Assembly (NCBI GenBank): GCA_965276665.1 | Contig: OZ255620.1 | Span: 1,240,001 to 1,304,000, forward strand | DNA: 64,000 nucleotides | From: CAWGJC01 sp965276665 | GTDB lineage: Bacteria > Pseudomonadota > Alphaproteobacteria > Acetobacterales > Acetobacteraceae | Direction: 5' to 3' | Shown here: piece after piece, positions 37,515-45,592 of the stretch | How positions within the stretch are numbered: the stretch's first letter is position 1 | How the letters are laid out: the number at the start of each line of letters is the position of its first letter | Made by a program: the position numbers and the translations under genes | Notes under the pieces: generated by a model | Seen by the model: the letters and a program-made list of their open reading frames with translations, nothing else | The model's database searches: none | Told to the model about the DNA's origin: nothing

Positions 37515-37985
37515 ATGCCGCTCTACGAAAGCGTGCTGATCGCGCGCAACGACGCGACGCAGCAGCAGGTCGAGGCGATCGCCGACCAGATCGCCGAACA
37601 GCTCGAAGCCGAAGGCGGCTCCGTGCAGAAGCGCGAATACTGGGGACTGCGCAGCCTCGCCTACCGGATCAAGAAAAACCGGAAGGGCCATTATATGCTG
37701 CTCGGCCTCGATGCCCGGCCGGCCTTCATCACCGAGATGGAGCGCCAGCTTGGCCTGAACGAGGACGTGCTGCGCTTCATGACCCTGAGGGTGGAACTGA
37801 TCGACGAGGCGCCGTCGGCGATCCTGAGCCGGCGCTCGGATGAACGCGAGCGCGGCTTCCGCGGCCCGAAGCCCGCCGGCCGCTTCGATAGCGGCCGCCG
37901 CCGCGGCTATGACGACCGCGAGGAATTCCGCGCCCGCGACGAGGCGCGTCCGGCCTTCGAGCCGTCCATGCCGGGCGAGGAGTAA
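37515..37985 (+). CDS. rpsF: 30S ribosomal protein S6
   Basis: 156 residues. MPLYESVLIARNDATQQQVE and YWGLRSLAYRIKKNRKGHY are the S6 core. The tail after residue 105 is a charged, Arg/Gly-rich extension (SGRRRGYDDREEFRARDE) common in alphaproteobacterial S6. Binds 16S rRNA together with S18. First gene of rpsF-rpsR-rplI. An AGAGGGAG site lies just before the ATG. The 244-bp leader is GC-rich with several small hairpins; a typical S6:S18 control element could not be identified with certainty. Confidence 0.96.
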   Translation: MPLYESVLIARNDATQQQVEAIADQIAEQLEAEGGSVQKREYWGLRSLAYRIKKNRKGHYMLLGLDARPAFITEMERQLGLNEDVLRFMTLRVELIDEAPSAILSRRSDERERGFRGPKPAGRFDSGRRRGYDDREEFRARDEARPAFEPSMPGEE

Positions 37986-37990
37986 GCGCG

Positions 37991-38266
37991 ATGTCCGACT
38001 CGACCGAGATCAACCCCGCCTCGCGCCGCGCCGCCGTCGGCGCCCGTAGACCGTTCTATCGCCGCCGCAAATCCTGCCCGTTCTCCGGCCCGAACGCGCC
38101 GAAGATCGACTACAAGGACGTGCGGCTGCTCTCCCGCTTCCTCTCCGAGCGCGGCAAGATCGTGCCGAGCCGCATCACCGCGGTCTCCGCCAAGAAGCAG
38201 CGCGAGCTCGCGGTCGCGATCAAGCGCGCGCGCTTCCTCGCCCTCCTGCCCTATGTCGTGAGCTGA
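37991..38266 (+). CDS. rpsR: 30S ribosomal protein S18
   Basis: 91 residues. RRPFYRRRKSCPFSG, KIDYKDVRLLSRFLSERGKI and KKQRELAVAIKRARFLALLP are the S18 signatures. Follows rpsF by 5 bp and precedes rplI by 12 bp in the standard operon. S18 pairs with S6 on the small subunit platform. Confidence 0.97.
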   Translation: MSDSTEINPASRRAAVGARRPFYRRRKSCPFSGPNAPKIDYKDVRLLSRFLSERGKIVPSRITAVSAKKQRELAVAIKRARFLALLPYVVS

Positions 38267-38278
38267 GGGAGCGGAACG

Positions 38279-38851
38279 ATGGCCGCCATTGAACTGATCC
38301 TGCTCGAGCGGGTCGAGAAGCTCGGCCAGATGGGCGAGCGGGTGAAGGTGAAGCCGGGCTTCGCGCGCAATTACCTGTTGCCGGAGAAGAAGGCGATCCG
38401 CGCCAGCAAGGACAATCTCGCCCGCTTCGAGACCGAGCGCGTGCAGCTCGAGGCGCAGAACCTGAAGCGCCGCGAGGAAGCCGAGCGCCTCGCCGAGCGC
38501 GTCTCCGGCCTGACCGTCATGATCATCCGCCAGGCCGGCGAGGGCGGCGGCCTCTACGGCTCGGTCTCCGCCCGCGACATCGCCGATGCGGCGACCGAGG
38601 CCGGCCTGTCGATCAGCCGCCAGCAGGTGACGCTCGAGCAGCCGATCAAGTCGCTCGGCCTCGCGCCGGTGCGGGTGATGCTGCACCCGGAAGTCTCGAT
38701 CCCGGTCACCGTCAATGTCGCGCGCACGCCGGAAGAGGCGGAGCGCCAGGCACGCGGCGAGCAGATCGGCCAGGAGGAAGACGAGGACGAAGACGAAGCG
38801 GCCCCCGTCCCCGCCATGTTCGAGCCCGGTGCGGAAGAGAGCACCGTCTAA
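38279..38851 (+). CDS. rplI: 50S ribosomal protein L9
   Basis: 190 residues. N-terminal domain ELILLERVEKLGQMGERVKV and GFARNYLLPEKKAIRAS, then the long connecting helix (about 45-75) and the C-terminal rRNA-binding domain (GLYGSVSARDIADA). It has a roughly 40-residue acidic tail (EEDEDEDEAAPVP), longer than in Escherichia coli L9 and typical of alphaproteobacteria. Last gene of the ribosomal operon; a strong hairpin follows 4 bp after the stop. Confidence 0.97.
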   Translation: MAAIELILLERVEKLGQMGERVKVKPGFARNYLLPEKKAIRASKDNLARFETERVQLEAQNLKRREEAERLAERVSGLTVMIIRQAGEGGGLYGSVSARDIADAATEAGLSISRQQVTLEQPIKSLGLAPVRVMLHPEVSIPVTVNVARTPEEAERQARGEQIGQEEDEDEDEAAPVPAMFEPGAEESTV

Positions 38852-38855
38852 ACGC

Positions 38856-38902
38856 CGCCGCGGCGCGCCAGATGATTTCGGACCATCTGGCGTGCTGCGG
38901 CG
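38856..38902 (+). terminator. terminator hairpin after rplI
   Basis: Near-perfect 19-bp stem (38856-38874 with 38884-38902, two non-Watson-Crick positions) and a 9-base loop, 4 bases after the rplI stop. There is no T-run afterwards, but the stem strength and position suggest the end of the rpsF-rpsR-rplI transcript. Confidence 0.65.
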
Positions 38903-39046
38903 CAGCGTATTCGGCGATGCATGCACGCCGTCGCCTCCGGCTTTCCCGCCCCGCTCCACGCTTTTCCAGAATGACATTTATGCGCAATGAAACTTTGACG
39001 TAACCGCGCCACGACCGTTACCTTTCCGGCAACGGACGGGACGATA

Positions 39047-40297
39047 ATGCGATCCAGCCTCGACATGCTTCTCCGGCGGCTCATAACCGTAGGCCGGTTC
39101 ACCATCCGCTGGCCGGATGGCAGCGTGACGCTCTATCGCGGCGGGGCTGACGGGCCGGAAGCCGCCGCCGCAATCCGCGACTCCCGCGCAATCCGCCGCC
39201 TGGTTTTCCATCCCGCGCTCGCGGCCGGCGAGTGCTACATGGATGGCAGCTTCGTGCCGGAAGCCTGCTCCATCTACGACGTGCTGGAGCTGCTGACCGC
39301 CAATCTCGCCCTGGGCACAGAGCCGTCGGTGATGCGGCTTCGCCAGCGTCTTGGGCTCCGGCTCAAGCGCTGGATGACGGACAATCCCGTCGCCCGCTCG
39401 CGCCAGAACGTCGCCCATCATTACGATCTGAACGGCCGGCTCTACAGCCTGTTTCTCGACCGCGACCGGCAATATTCCTGCGCCTATTTCGCCCGCGGCG
39501 ACGAATCGCTCGAGGAGGCGCAGCTCGCAAAGAAGCGCCATATCGCCGCCAAGCTGAAGCTCGACCGCCCCGATCTCACGGTGCTCGACATCGGCTGCGG
39601 CTGGGGCGGCATGGCGCTCACCCTCGCCGCCGAATTCGGCGCCCGGGTGCACGGCATCACCCTCTCAACCGAGCAGCACGCCGAGGCCGAGGCCCGCGCG
39701 CGCGCCGCCGGCCTGTCCGACCGCGTGACCTTCGCGCTGCAGGATTACCGCGCGGTGACGCAGCGCTTCGACCGCATCGTCTCGGTCGGCATGTTCGAGC
39801 ATGTCGGGCCCCGCGCCTACCGCCCCTTCTTCGACACGGTGAAGCGCTGCCTGACGCCCGAGGGCGTCGCGCTGCTGCACTCGATCGGCCGGTCGGACGG
39901 GCCGGGCAGCACCAATTCCTGGATCGCCAAATACATCTTCCCGGGCGGCTATTCGCCCGCGCTCAGCGAGGTGCTGCCGCATGTCGAGGCGGCCGGGCTC
40001 TGGGCCACCGATATCGAGGTCCTGCGCCTGCATTACGCGCTGACGCTCCGCCACTGGCGCCGCCGCTTCGCCGCCAATCGCGACACCATCTCCGCCCTCT
40101 ACGACGAGCGCTTCTGCCGGATGTTCGAGTTCTATCTCGCCGGATCGGAGCTCGCCTTCCGTCGGCAAGGCCATATGAACTTCCAGATCCAGCTCTCGCC
40201 GAGCCTGAACGCCGTGCCGCTCACCCGCGACTACATGATCGACGCGGAACGCAACGCCGCCGTGCCGGAACGCTCGGTGAGCAGATCGCGCACATGA
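39047..40297 (+). CDS. cfa: cyclopropane-fatty-acyl-phospholipid synthase family methyltransferase
   Basis: 416 residues. Uses S-adenosylmethionine to add a methylene to unsaturated acyl chains of membrane lipids (cytosolic face). Features are the N-terminal lipid-binding half with ECYMDGSFVPEACSIYDVLE, then RQNVAHHYDLNGRLYSLFLD, YSCAYFARGDESLEEAQ, the SAM site VLDIGCGWGGMALTLA, YIFPGGYSPALSE and MFEFYLAGSELAFRRQGHMN. Its last 67 bp overlap tail-to-tail with the convergent FAD oxidase gene. An AT-richer stretch just upstream (38980-39000) probably holds the promoter. Confidence 0.92.
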   Translation: MRSSLDMLLRRLITVGRFTIRWPDGSVTLYRGGADGPEAAAAIRDSRAIRRLVFHPALAAGECYMDGSFVPEACSIYDVLELLTANLALGTEPSVMRLRQRLGLRLKRWMTDNPVARSRQNVAHHYDLNGRLYSLFLDRDRQYSCAYFARGDESLEEAQLAKKRHIAAKLKLDRPDLTVLDIGCGWGGMALTLAAEFGARVHGITLSTEQHAEAEARARAAGLSDRVTFALQDYRAVTQRFDRIVSVGMFEHVGPRAYRPFFDTVKRCLTPEGVALLHSIGRSDGPGSTNSWIAKYIFPGGYSPALSEVLPHVEAAGLWATDIEVLRLHYALTLRHWRRRFAANRDTISALYDERFCRMFEFYLAGSELAFRRQGHMNFQIQLSPSLNAVPLTRDYMIDAERNAAVPERSVSRSRT

Positions 40298-41370
40298 TCG
40301 GCGATCGCCAGTGAGGCGGTGAGCCCGGGGCTCTCGATCCCGAACAGATTGACCAGGCCCGGAATGCCGTGCACTGCCTCGCCCTGCACGACGAAATCCT
40401 GCGCCGGGGCGCCTGGCGGCACGATCTTCGGGCGGATGCCGCTATAGCCCGGCTGCAACGTGTCGTCGCGCAGCCCGGGCCAGTAGCGGCGCACCGCGTC
40501 GTAGAAGGACAGCGAGCGGGCGGGGTCAACCTCGTACTCGATCCGCTCCACCCATTCGACATCCGGCCCGAACTTCGCCTGCCCCCCGAGATCGATGGTG
40601 AGATGCACCCCGAGACCGCCCGGCACCGGCACCGGATAGATCAGCCGGCTGAACGGCGAGCGGCCGGCGAGGGTGAAGTAATTGCCCTTCGCATAATATT
40701 CGGTCGGCACCGTCTCGGGGGGCAGGCCGAGACTGCGCGCCAGCGCCGGCGCGGCGAGCCCGGCGGCGTTCACCAGCACCCGGCATTGAAGCGCCATCGC
40801 CTCCGCCCCGCCGACGCGGATCGTGATGCCGGAAGAACTCGCCTCGCCGCCTTCGACCGGACTATGGAAGGCGAACATCGCGCCCGCATTCTCCGCGTCG
40901 CCCTGCAGAGCGAGCATGTAGCCGTGGCTGTCGATGATGCCGGTGACCGGCGAGAGCAGCGCCGCGGTGCAGGAAAGCGCCGGCTCCAGCACCCGCGCCT
41001 CCTTGGCGGTCAACAGCCGCATGCCCTCGACCCCGTTCGCCTCGGCGCGGGCCTTGATCGAGCCAAGGCGCTCGCTTTCCTCCGGCGTGGTGGCGACGAT
41101 GAGCTTGCCGCAATTGCGGTGCGGCACGCCGTGCTCCGCGCAATAAGCGTAGAGCGCCCGCCGCCCTTCGACGCAGGATTTCGCCATCAGGCTGCCGGCC
41201 GGATAGTAGATGCCGGCATGGATCACCTCGCTGTTACGCGAGGAGGTGCCGGTGCCGATCCCTTCCGCGGCCTCGAGGACGATCACCTCACATCCGACCA
41301 GCGCCAGCGCCCGCGCCACGGCGAGTCCGACCACGCCGGCCCCGACCACCACGCACTCCACCTGCTCCAT
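40231..41370 (-). CDS. FAD-dependent oxidoreductase, L-2-hydroxyglutarate oxidase (LhgO) type
   Basis: 379 residues, DAO superfamily. VVVGAGVVGLAVARALAL is the ADP-binding fold. TSSRNSEVIHAGIYYPAGSL and YCAEHGVPHRNCGKLIVA are characteristic of LhgO/YgaF. YYAKGNYFTLAGR, GVHLTIDLGGQAKFGPDVEW and FGIESPGLTASLAIADHV complete the pattern. It likely oxidises L-2-hydroxyglutarate or a similar 2-hydroxy acid to the 2-oxo acid, passing electrons to the quinone pool. The C-terminus overlaps cfa on the opposite strand. Confidence 0.85.
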   Translation of the reverse strand: MEQVECVVVGAGVVGLAVARALALVGCEVIVLEAAEGIGTGTSSRNSEVIHAGIYYPAGSLMAKSCVEGRRALYAYCAEHGVPHRNCGKLIVATTPEESERLGSIKARAEANGVEGMRLLTAKEARVLEPALSCTAALLSPVTGIIDSHGYMLALQGDAENAGAMFAFHSPVEGGEASSSGITIRVGGAEAMALQCRVLVNAAGLAAPALARSLGLPPETVPTEYYAKGNYFTLAGRSPFSRLIYPVPVPGGLGVHLTIDLGGQAKFGPDVEWVERIEYEVDPARSLSFYDAVRRYWPGLRDDTLQPGYSGIRPKIVPPGAPAQDFVVQGEAVHGIPGLVNLFGIESPGLTASLAIADHVRDLLTERSGTAALRSASIM

Positions 41371-41437
41371 GCACGCCTCCGCTTACGCGGCGCGCATTCT
41401 CCGCCGCCTGAGCGATGGGCGAAAGAGCGTCGGGCGC

Positions 41438-41602
41438 CTATCCGTGGCAGGCGGGCGTCGACCCGCATTGCATGTTCGCGGGCTCTCCATAGCGCGTCGG
41501 GATCTGCATCGCGAACAGCAGCAGGAGGGCGAGCGCGGCCATCTGCAGAACGAAGCCGAGATGCCGGCGCTGGCCGCGCAGGACCGCAATGGTGCGGTTC
41601 AT
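41438..41602 (-). CDS. small single-span membrane protein (54 aa)
   Basis: Short ORF with an excellent ribosome site: AAGGAG 7 bases before the ATG at 41602. It encodes a basic N-terminus (MNRTIAVLRGQRRHLGF), one membrane helix (about 18-34, VLQMAALALLLLFAMQI), then a short Cys-containing tail (NMQCGSTPACHG). The two cysteines nine residues apart outside the membrane could form a disulfide. Not recognised as a known family. It sits between an MFS gene and the LhgO-type gene on the same strand. The other frame here gives an unlikely Arg/Cys-rich product. Confidence 0.6.
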   Translation of the reverse strand: MNRTIAVLRGQRRHLGFVLQMAALALLLLFAMQIPTRYGEPANMQCGSTPACHG

Positions 41603-41656
41603 GGCGAACTCCTTCAAGGGGGAGACCAGTTTCGCCCGGCATCGGCTAACGGATGG

Positions 41657-42838
41657 TTAATCGACCGCCGTCTCGGGCATCGCCACCACCACCAGCAGCA
41701 CGGCCAGCGCGCCGGCGCCACTCAGGCCGAGAAACGCCGCCACATGGCCGTAGCGCTCCGCAATCGCGCCCGCGAGCCCGGTCGAGAGCGTGGCGCCGAT
41801 GCCCGTCGCGAGCCCGATCACGCCCATGCAAAGATTGTAGCGATTGGTCCCGGCCGTGAGATCGGCCGCGACAAGCGGCAGCAGCACCCCGAGCCCGGCG
41901 CCGCTGATCCCGTCGAGCGCCTGGATCACCACCAGCAGATAGGGATGCACGAGCGCCGCCAGCAGCAATCCGCGCACCGGCAAAGCGATGAACCCGGCGA
42001 TCAGCACCGGCCGCCTGCCCCAGCGATCCGCGAAATGCCCGATCCAGGGCGCCAGCACGGCCACCACCGCCTGCGGCACTACGATGCAGGCCGCGATGAT
42101 CAGGTTAGCCGCACTGCCCGCGCGCAGCGTGATCTGCGAGCCGGCCAGCGGGAGCATCGCCGCATTGCCGAGCGCGAACAGCGCGGAGCCGGCGGAGAAC
42201 ACCAGAACACCGCGATTGAGCAGCATCCGTCTGAGCCCGTGCAGGCCGGTGCCGCTTCCGGGTTCCACTGGCGGCGCTTTCGTGAGCTCGGCGGAGTCGA
42301 TCGCCCGCAACGCGATCACGCCCGGAATGCTGAGCAGGGCGGTGAGCAGGAACACCGAACGCTCCGACACATAGGTGCCGCACGCCCCCATCAACGCCGC
42401 GGCGAGCCCGCTGCCCACCGAGGCGAAGCGCCCGTTGCGTCCCAGCCGCGCGCCGAGCTCCGTCCGCCCGACCAGCGCCAGGCTGATCGCCGCGATCGCC
42501 GGCGTCAGCACGCAGCTCGCGAAACCATGCAGCACCTCCGCCACCATCACCGGCAAGCGGTCGGGGAAGAAGGCGAAGATCAGCGCGCTCGCGGTGATCG
42601 CGAGCAGCGCCGCGAGCGCCGCCTCCCGCTTGTTGCGGATCGCATCAACCAGCGCCCCGGCGGGAATCTGGCTCAGCATCGCGGCAATCGTGCCGACGCT
42701 GAGCGCAAGTCCGATCTCCGATTCCGTCCAGGCCTGCACCGTCAGATAGACGGCGATGAACGGACCGAACCCGGTCTGCACGTTCGAGGAGAAAAAATTC
42801 AGCGCGTCGAGCCCGAGGCGGCTCCGTCTGGCCGCCAC
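41657..42838 (-). CDS. MFS transporter
   Basis: 393 residues with twelve predicted membrane segments. It opens LDALNFFSSNVQTGFGPFIA and carries the MFS motif-A form GHFADRWGRRPVLIAG in the 6-7 region. Related proteins are annotated only as MFS carriers, and the substrate is unknown. It follows the PRC-barrel gene by 11 bp, suggesting co-transcription, and ends 54 bp before the start of the small membrane protein gene. Confidence 0.85.
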   Translation of the reverse strand: MAARRSRLGLDALNFFSSNVQTGFGPFIAVYLTVQAWTESEIGLALSVGTIAAMLSQIPAGALVDAIRNKREAALAALLAITASALIFAFFPDRLPVMVAEVLHGFASCVLTPAIAAISLALVGRTELGARLGRNGRFASVGSGLAAALMGACGTYVSERSVFLLTALLSIPGVIALRAIDSAELTKAPPVEPGSGTGLHGLRRMLLNRGVLVFSAGSALFALGNAAMLPLAGSQITLRAGSAANLIIAACIVVPQAVVAVLAPWIGHFADRWGRRPVLIAGFIALPVRGLLLAALVHPYLLVVIQALDGISGAGLGVLLPLVAADLTAGTNRYNLCMGVIGLATGIGATLSTGLAGAIAERYGHVAAFLGLSGAGALAVLLVVVAMPETAVD

Positions 42839-42849
42839 GCGCGGCCCCC

Positions 42850-43767
42850 TTAATGCGTCGCCGCGGCGGCCGGCGCCGATGGCGCGGTCGGAGCCGGAGC
42901 CGCGGAGGGCGGCGGCGGTGCCGCCGGAGGCGTCACGGCGGCGGGTGGAGGTGCGGCCGGCGGAGGTGCGACAGGGCTCGTCGTGGCGGTTGGCTTGGCT
43001 ACGGGCGGGTTGGAAGCGGTTGCGGTGGTTGCCGGCGGGGGCGCCGCCACCGTGATCGGCTTCCCGGCCGCAGTGTCCTCGTAGAGCGGCGTCGCCTTGA
43101 TCTGATCCAGCGTCATGTCGAGCACGGCATAGCTCGGCGTATGGCCGGTGGGAAAGTCGAGCGCGCGCCAGGCGATCGCGATCCGGCGCATGCCGACACC
43201 GAGGAACCCGCCGACCTCGATCACCGCCGCACGCGGCAGGCCGGCCTGGTCGACGAGCACATTGGTGATGTGGCCGATCTCGTCGCCCTTCTCATCCTTC
43301 ACGTCACGCCCGACCACGCCGGTCGCATCATCCCGATGGATCTGCTCCGCCACCGCGGGCGCCGGCTTGTGCGGCGTGCTCCCGGCGGCGGCAGGCGCCG
43401 GCGGCGCGGCAGCAGGCGATGCGGGGGCTGGCGGTGCGGGGGCTGGCGGTGCGGCAGCTGGCGAAGCAGGGACAGACGCGGCCGGCGCAGGCGGCGGGGG
43501 CGCGACCGCAGCGGGTGCAGCCGGAACCGGTACAGACGGCACGGGTGACGTCGCGGTCGCAGCGGGGACGGAAGGCGCAGGCGGCGGGGCCGGAACAGGC
43601 GAGGCCGGCGGCACGGCGACAGGCGCGGGCGGCGGAGACGCCGCAGACCCAGGCGCCGCCGGCAAAGCCCCAGCCGGAGGCGACGACGACGCGGCAGGAG
43701 AGGGATCGGCCGCCCAAGCCGGCGCGGCCAGCAGCAACAGGATGACGATCAGCACGGAAGATGGCAT
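42850..43767 (-). CDS. exported PRC-barrel protein with long Pro/Ala-rich arms
   Basis: About 305 residues from ATG 43767; upstream in-frame starts at 43800 and 43830 are possible. Signal peptide MPSSVLIVILLLLAAPAWAA. Residues about 25-140 are low-complexity Pro/Ala/Ser. A PRC-barrel domain follows (about 150-235): DATGVVGRDVKDEKGDEIG, ITNVLVDQAGLPRAAVIEVG, VGMRRIAIAWRAL. A second Pro/Ala/Thr-rich tail ends the protein. The PRC fold binds partners or RNA; its role in the periplasm here is unknown. The repetitive arms suggest a flexible spacer through the cell wall. Confidence 0.8.
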   Translation of the reverse strand: MPSSVLIVILLLLAAPAWAADPSPAASSSPPAGALPAAPGSAASPPPAPVAVPPASPVPAPPPAPSVPAATATSPVPSVPVPAAPAAVAPPPPAPAASVPASPAAAPPAPAPPAPASPAAAPPAPAAAGSTPHKPAPAVAEQIHRDDATGVVGRDVKDEKGDEIGHITNVLVDQAGLPRAAVIEVGGFLGVGMRRIAIAWRALDFPTGHTPSYAVLDMTLDQIKATPLYEDTAAGKPITVAAPPPATTATASNPPVAKPTATTSPVAPPPAAPPPAAVTPPAAPPPPSAAPAPTAPSAPAAAATH

Positions 43768-43850
43768 CGAAACCCAGAGCGCCGAATAAAGATGAAGCAT
43801 GATCGCTTCACCGCGCAAACGCCAGAGCACGGAATGGCCGGAGAAACAGC

Positions 43851-44546
43851 ATGAACGGAAAAATCGCCCTCGTCACCGGCGGCGCACACGGCATCGGCGC
43901 GGGAGTCACCGCACGGCTGATGCGGGATGGCTGGCACGTCGTCGTCGCCGATCGCGACCCCGCAGCCGCCGCAACCCGCAGCGTCATCGCCGACATCTCT
44001 GGCGAGGCGGCGGTCACCGCCCTGATCGACGGCATCACGCAGCAGGAAGGCCAACTCGACACCCTCATCTGCAATGCCGGCTTCATGATCCGCAAACCCA
44101 TCCGCGAGACCTCGCTCGCCGAATGGAATCGCGTCATCGCCACCAACCTCACCAGCACCTTCCTGCTCGCCCGCGCCGCGGAACCCCTGCTGCGGCAGGC
44201 ACACGGCAGCATCGTCACCATCGCCTCGACCCGCGCCCACATGTCGGAAGCGAACACCGAATCCTACTCCGCCTCGAAAGGCGGCCTGCTCGCCCTCACC
44301 CACGCCCTCGCGATCAGCCTCGGCCCGGAGATCCGCGCCAACTGCATCAGCCCCGGCTGGATCGACGCCAAAGGCGAAGAGCTCCGCCCCATAGACCACA
44401 CCCAACACCCCGCCGGCCGCGTCGGCCGCGTCGAAGACATCGCCAGCCTCACCGCCTGGCTTGCCGGCCCGGAAAGCGGGTTCGTCACCGGGGCGGAATT
44501 CACGGTCGACGGCGGCATGACACGGAAGATGATCTACGTGGAGTGA
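43851..44546 (+). CDS. SDR-family oxidoreductase
   Basis: 231 residues. Cofactor site IALVTGGAHGIGAGVTARL, then VVVADRDP (an Asp that favours NAD). NAG is in ICNAGFMIR. Catalytic Ser in IVTIASTRAHM and Tyr/Lys in ESYSASKGGLL. VTGAEFTVDGGMTRKMIYVE closes it. Substrate unknown. Divergent from the PRC-barrel gene. The stop is 4 bp before a large inverted repeat. Confidence 0.87.
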   Translation: MNGKIALVTGGAHGIGAGVTARLMRDGWHVVVADRDPAAAATRSVIADISGEAAVTALIDGITQQEGQLDTLICNAGFMIRKPIRETSLAEWNRVIATNLTSTFLLARAAEPLLRQAHGSIVTIASTRAHMSEANTESYSASKGGLLALTHALAISLGPEIRANCISPGWIDAKGEELRPIDHTQHPAGRVGRVEDIASLTAWLAGPESGFVTGAEFTVDGGMTRKMIYVE

Positions 44547-44550
44547 GTCA

Positions 44551-44824
44551 GAAGGCCAGGGGCGCTGCCCCTGGACCCCGCTGGGGCCGGAGGCCCCAGA
44601 CCCCCCATTCGGCGCTTCGCGCGTTGTGCAATCAGCCTCGCGGGTCAGCGCCAGCACCGGAGCGTGCCTGAGGTATCGATTGCGCTTCGCGCGAAGCGCA
44701 ATCACCACCGCGGTATAATACCAAGTTCGTAACCGAGCTTCCGATGCCCTGTGCGCGAAGCGCCGAATGGGGGTCTGGGGCCTCCAGGCCCCAGCGGGGT
44801 CCAGGGGCAGCGCCCCCGGCCTTC
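44551..44824. repeat. large inverted repeat between convergent genes
   Basis: 274 bp. Arms of about 73 bp (left from 44551, right to 44824) match with a few changes; both carry CCAGGGGC and GCCCCTGGACCCC blocks and an ATTCGGCGCTTCGCGC end. The roughly 125-bp centre includes a perfect 24-bp palindrome at 44679-44702. It lies between the stops of the SDR and the ABC ATPase, where it could act as a bidirectional terminator. It shares core blocks with the repeat at 21381-21663. Confidence 0.85.
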
Positions 44825-44830
44825 CAGAAA

Positions 44831-45592
44831 CTACCCCCGCATAGCCCGATACTCACGCCGCACGATGTCGAGCAATTCCTCGACCGAGGTTTCCGCCGCG
44901 GCGCGCTCGTAGGTGACGGTTCCGTGCTGCATCAGCATGATCCGGTCGGCGATATCGAGGGTTTGCGCATAATTGTGCATGATCATCGCGATCGACAGGT
45001 CGCCGCGAGCTTTCAGTCGCAGGATCAGGTCGATGATCAGCCCTGCCTCGCGTGCGCCCATCGCGGCGAGGGGTTCGTCGAGCAGCAGGATGCGGGCGTT
45101 CGAGCTCACCGCGCGCGCGACGGCGATGGCCTGGCGCTGACCGCCGGAAAGCCGCTCCACCTCGAGGTCGACGGAGGGGATGTTGACGCCGATCTCCGCC
45201 AGCGTGTCGGCGGCGCGGCGGCGCATGGTGCGGTTGTCAAGCAGGCGGAACGGACCGCGCCGCAGCACCTCTCGGTTGAGGAACATGTTGTGATAGATGC
45301 TGAGGCCGCCGACGAGCGCCAGATCCTGATAGACGCATTCGATGCCGAGCGCGCGCGCATGATCAACCGAGCGCAGCGCGACCGGTTCGCCGTGGATGTG
45401 CAGCGTGCCTGAGTTCGGCGCCTGGTAGCCGGTGAGGATCTTCATCAGCGTCGACTTGCCGGCGCCGTTATCGCCGAGGATGCCGAGAATCTCGCCCTGT
45501 CCGAGGCGCAGCGACACGCCGTCGAGCGCGGTGACGTTGCCGAAGCGCTTGACGATGCGGTCCGCCCGCAGCGCGTCCTGCGTGTCGGCCAT
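44831..45592 (-). CDS. sugar-type ABC transporter ATP-binding protein
   Basis: 253 residues, a single nucleotide-binding domain, unlike the double RbsA. Walker A GDNGAGKSTLMKIL, signature VERLSGGQRQAIAVARA, Walker B ARILLLDEPLAAMGARE and the following H-loop IAMIMHN are intact. CUT2-type carriers (ribose/xylose family, FrcA-like) use such single-domain ATPases. Its start overlaps the permease stop by one base, so they are translationally coupled. Confidence 0.9.
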   Translation of the reverse strand: MADTQDALRADRIVKRFGNVTALDGVSLRLGQGEILGILGDNGAGKSTLMKILTGYQAPNSGTLHIHGEPVALRSVDHARALGIECVYQDLALVGGLSIYHNMFLNREVLRRGPFRLLDNRTMRRRAADTLAEIGVNIPSVDLEVERLSGGQRQAIAVARAVSSNARILLLDEPLAAMGAREAGLIIDLILRLKARGDLSIAMIMHNYAQTLDIADRIMLMQHGTVTYERAAAETSVEELLDIVRREYRAMRG

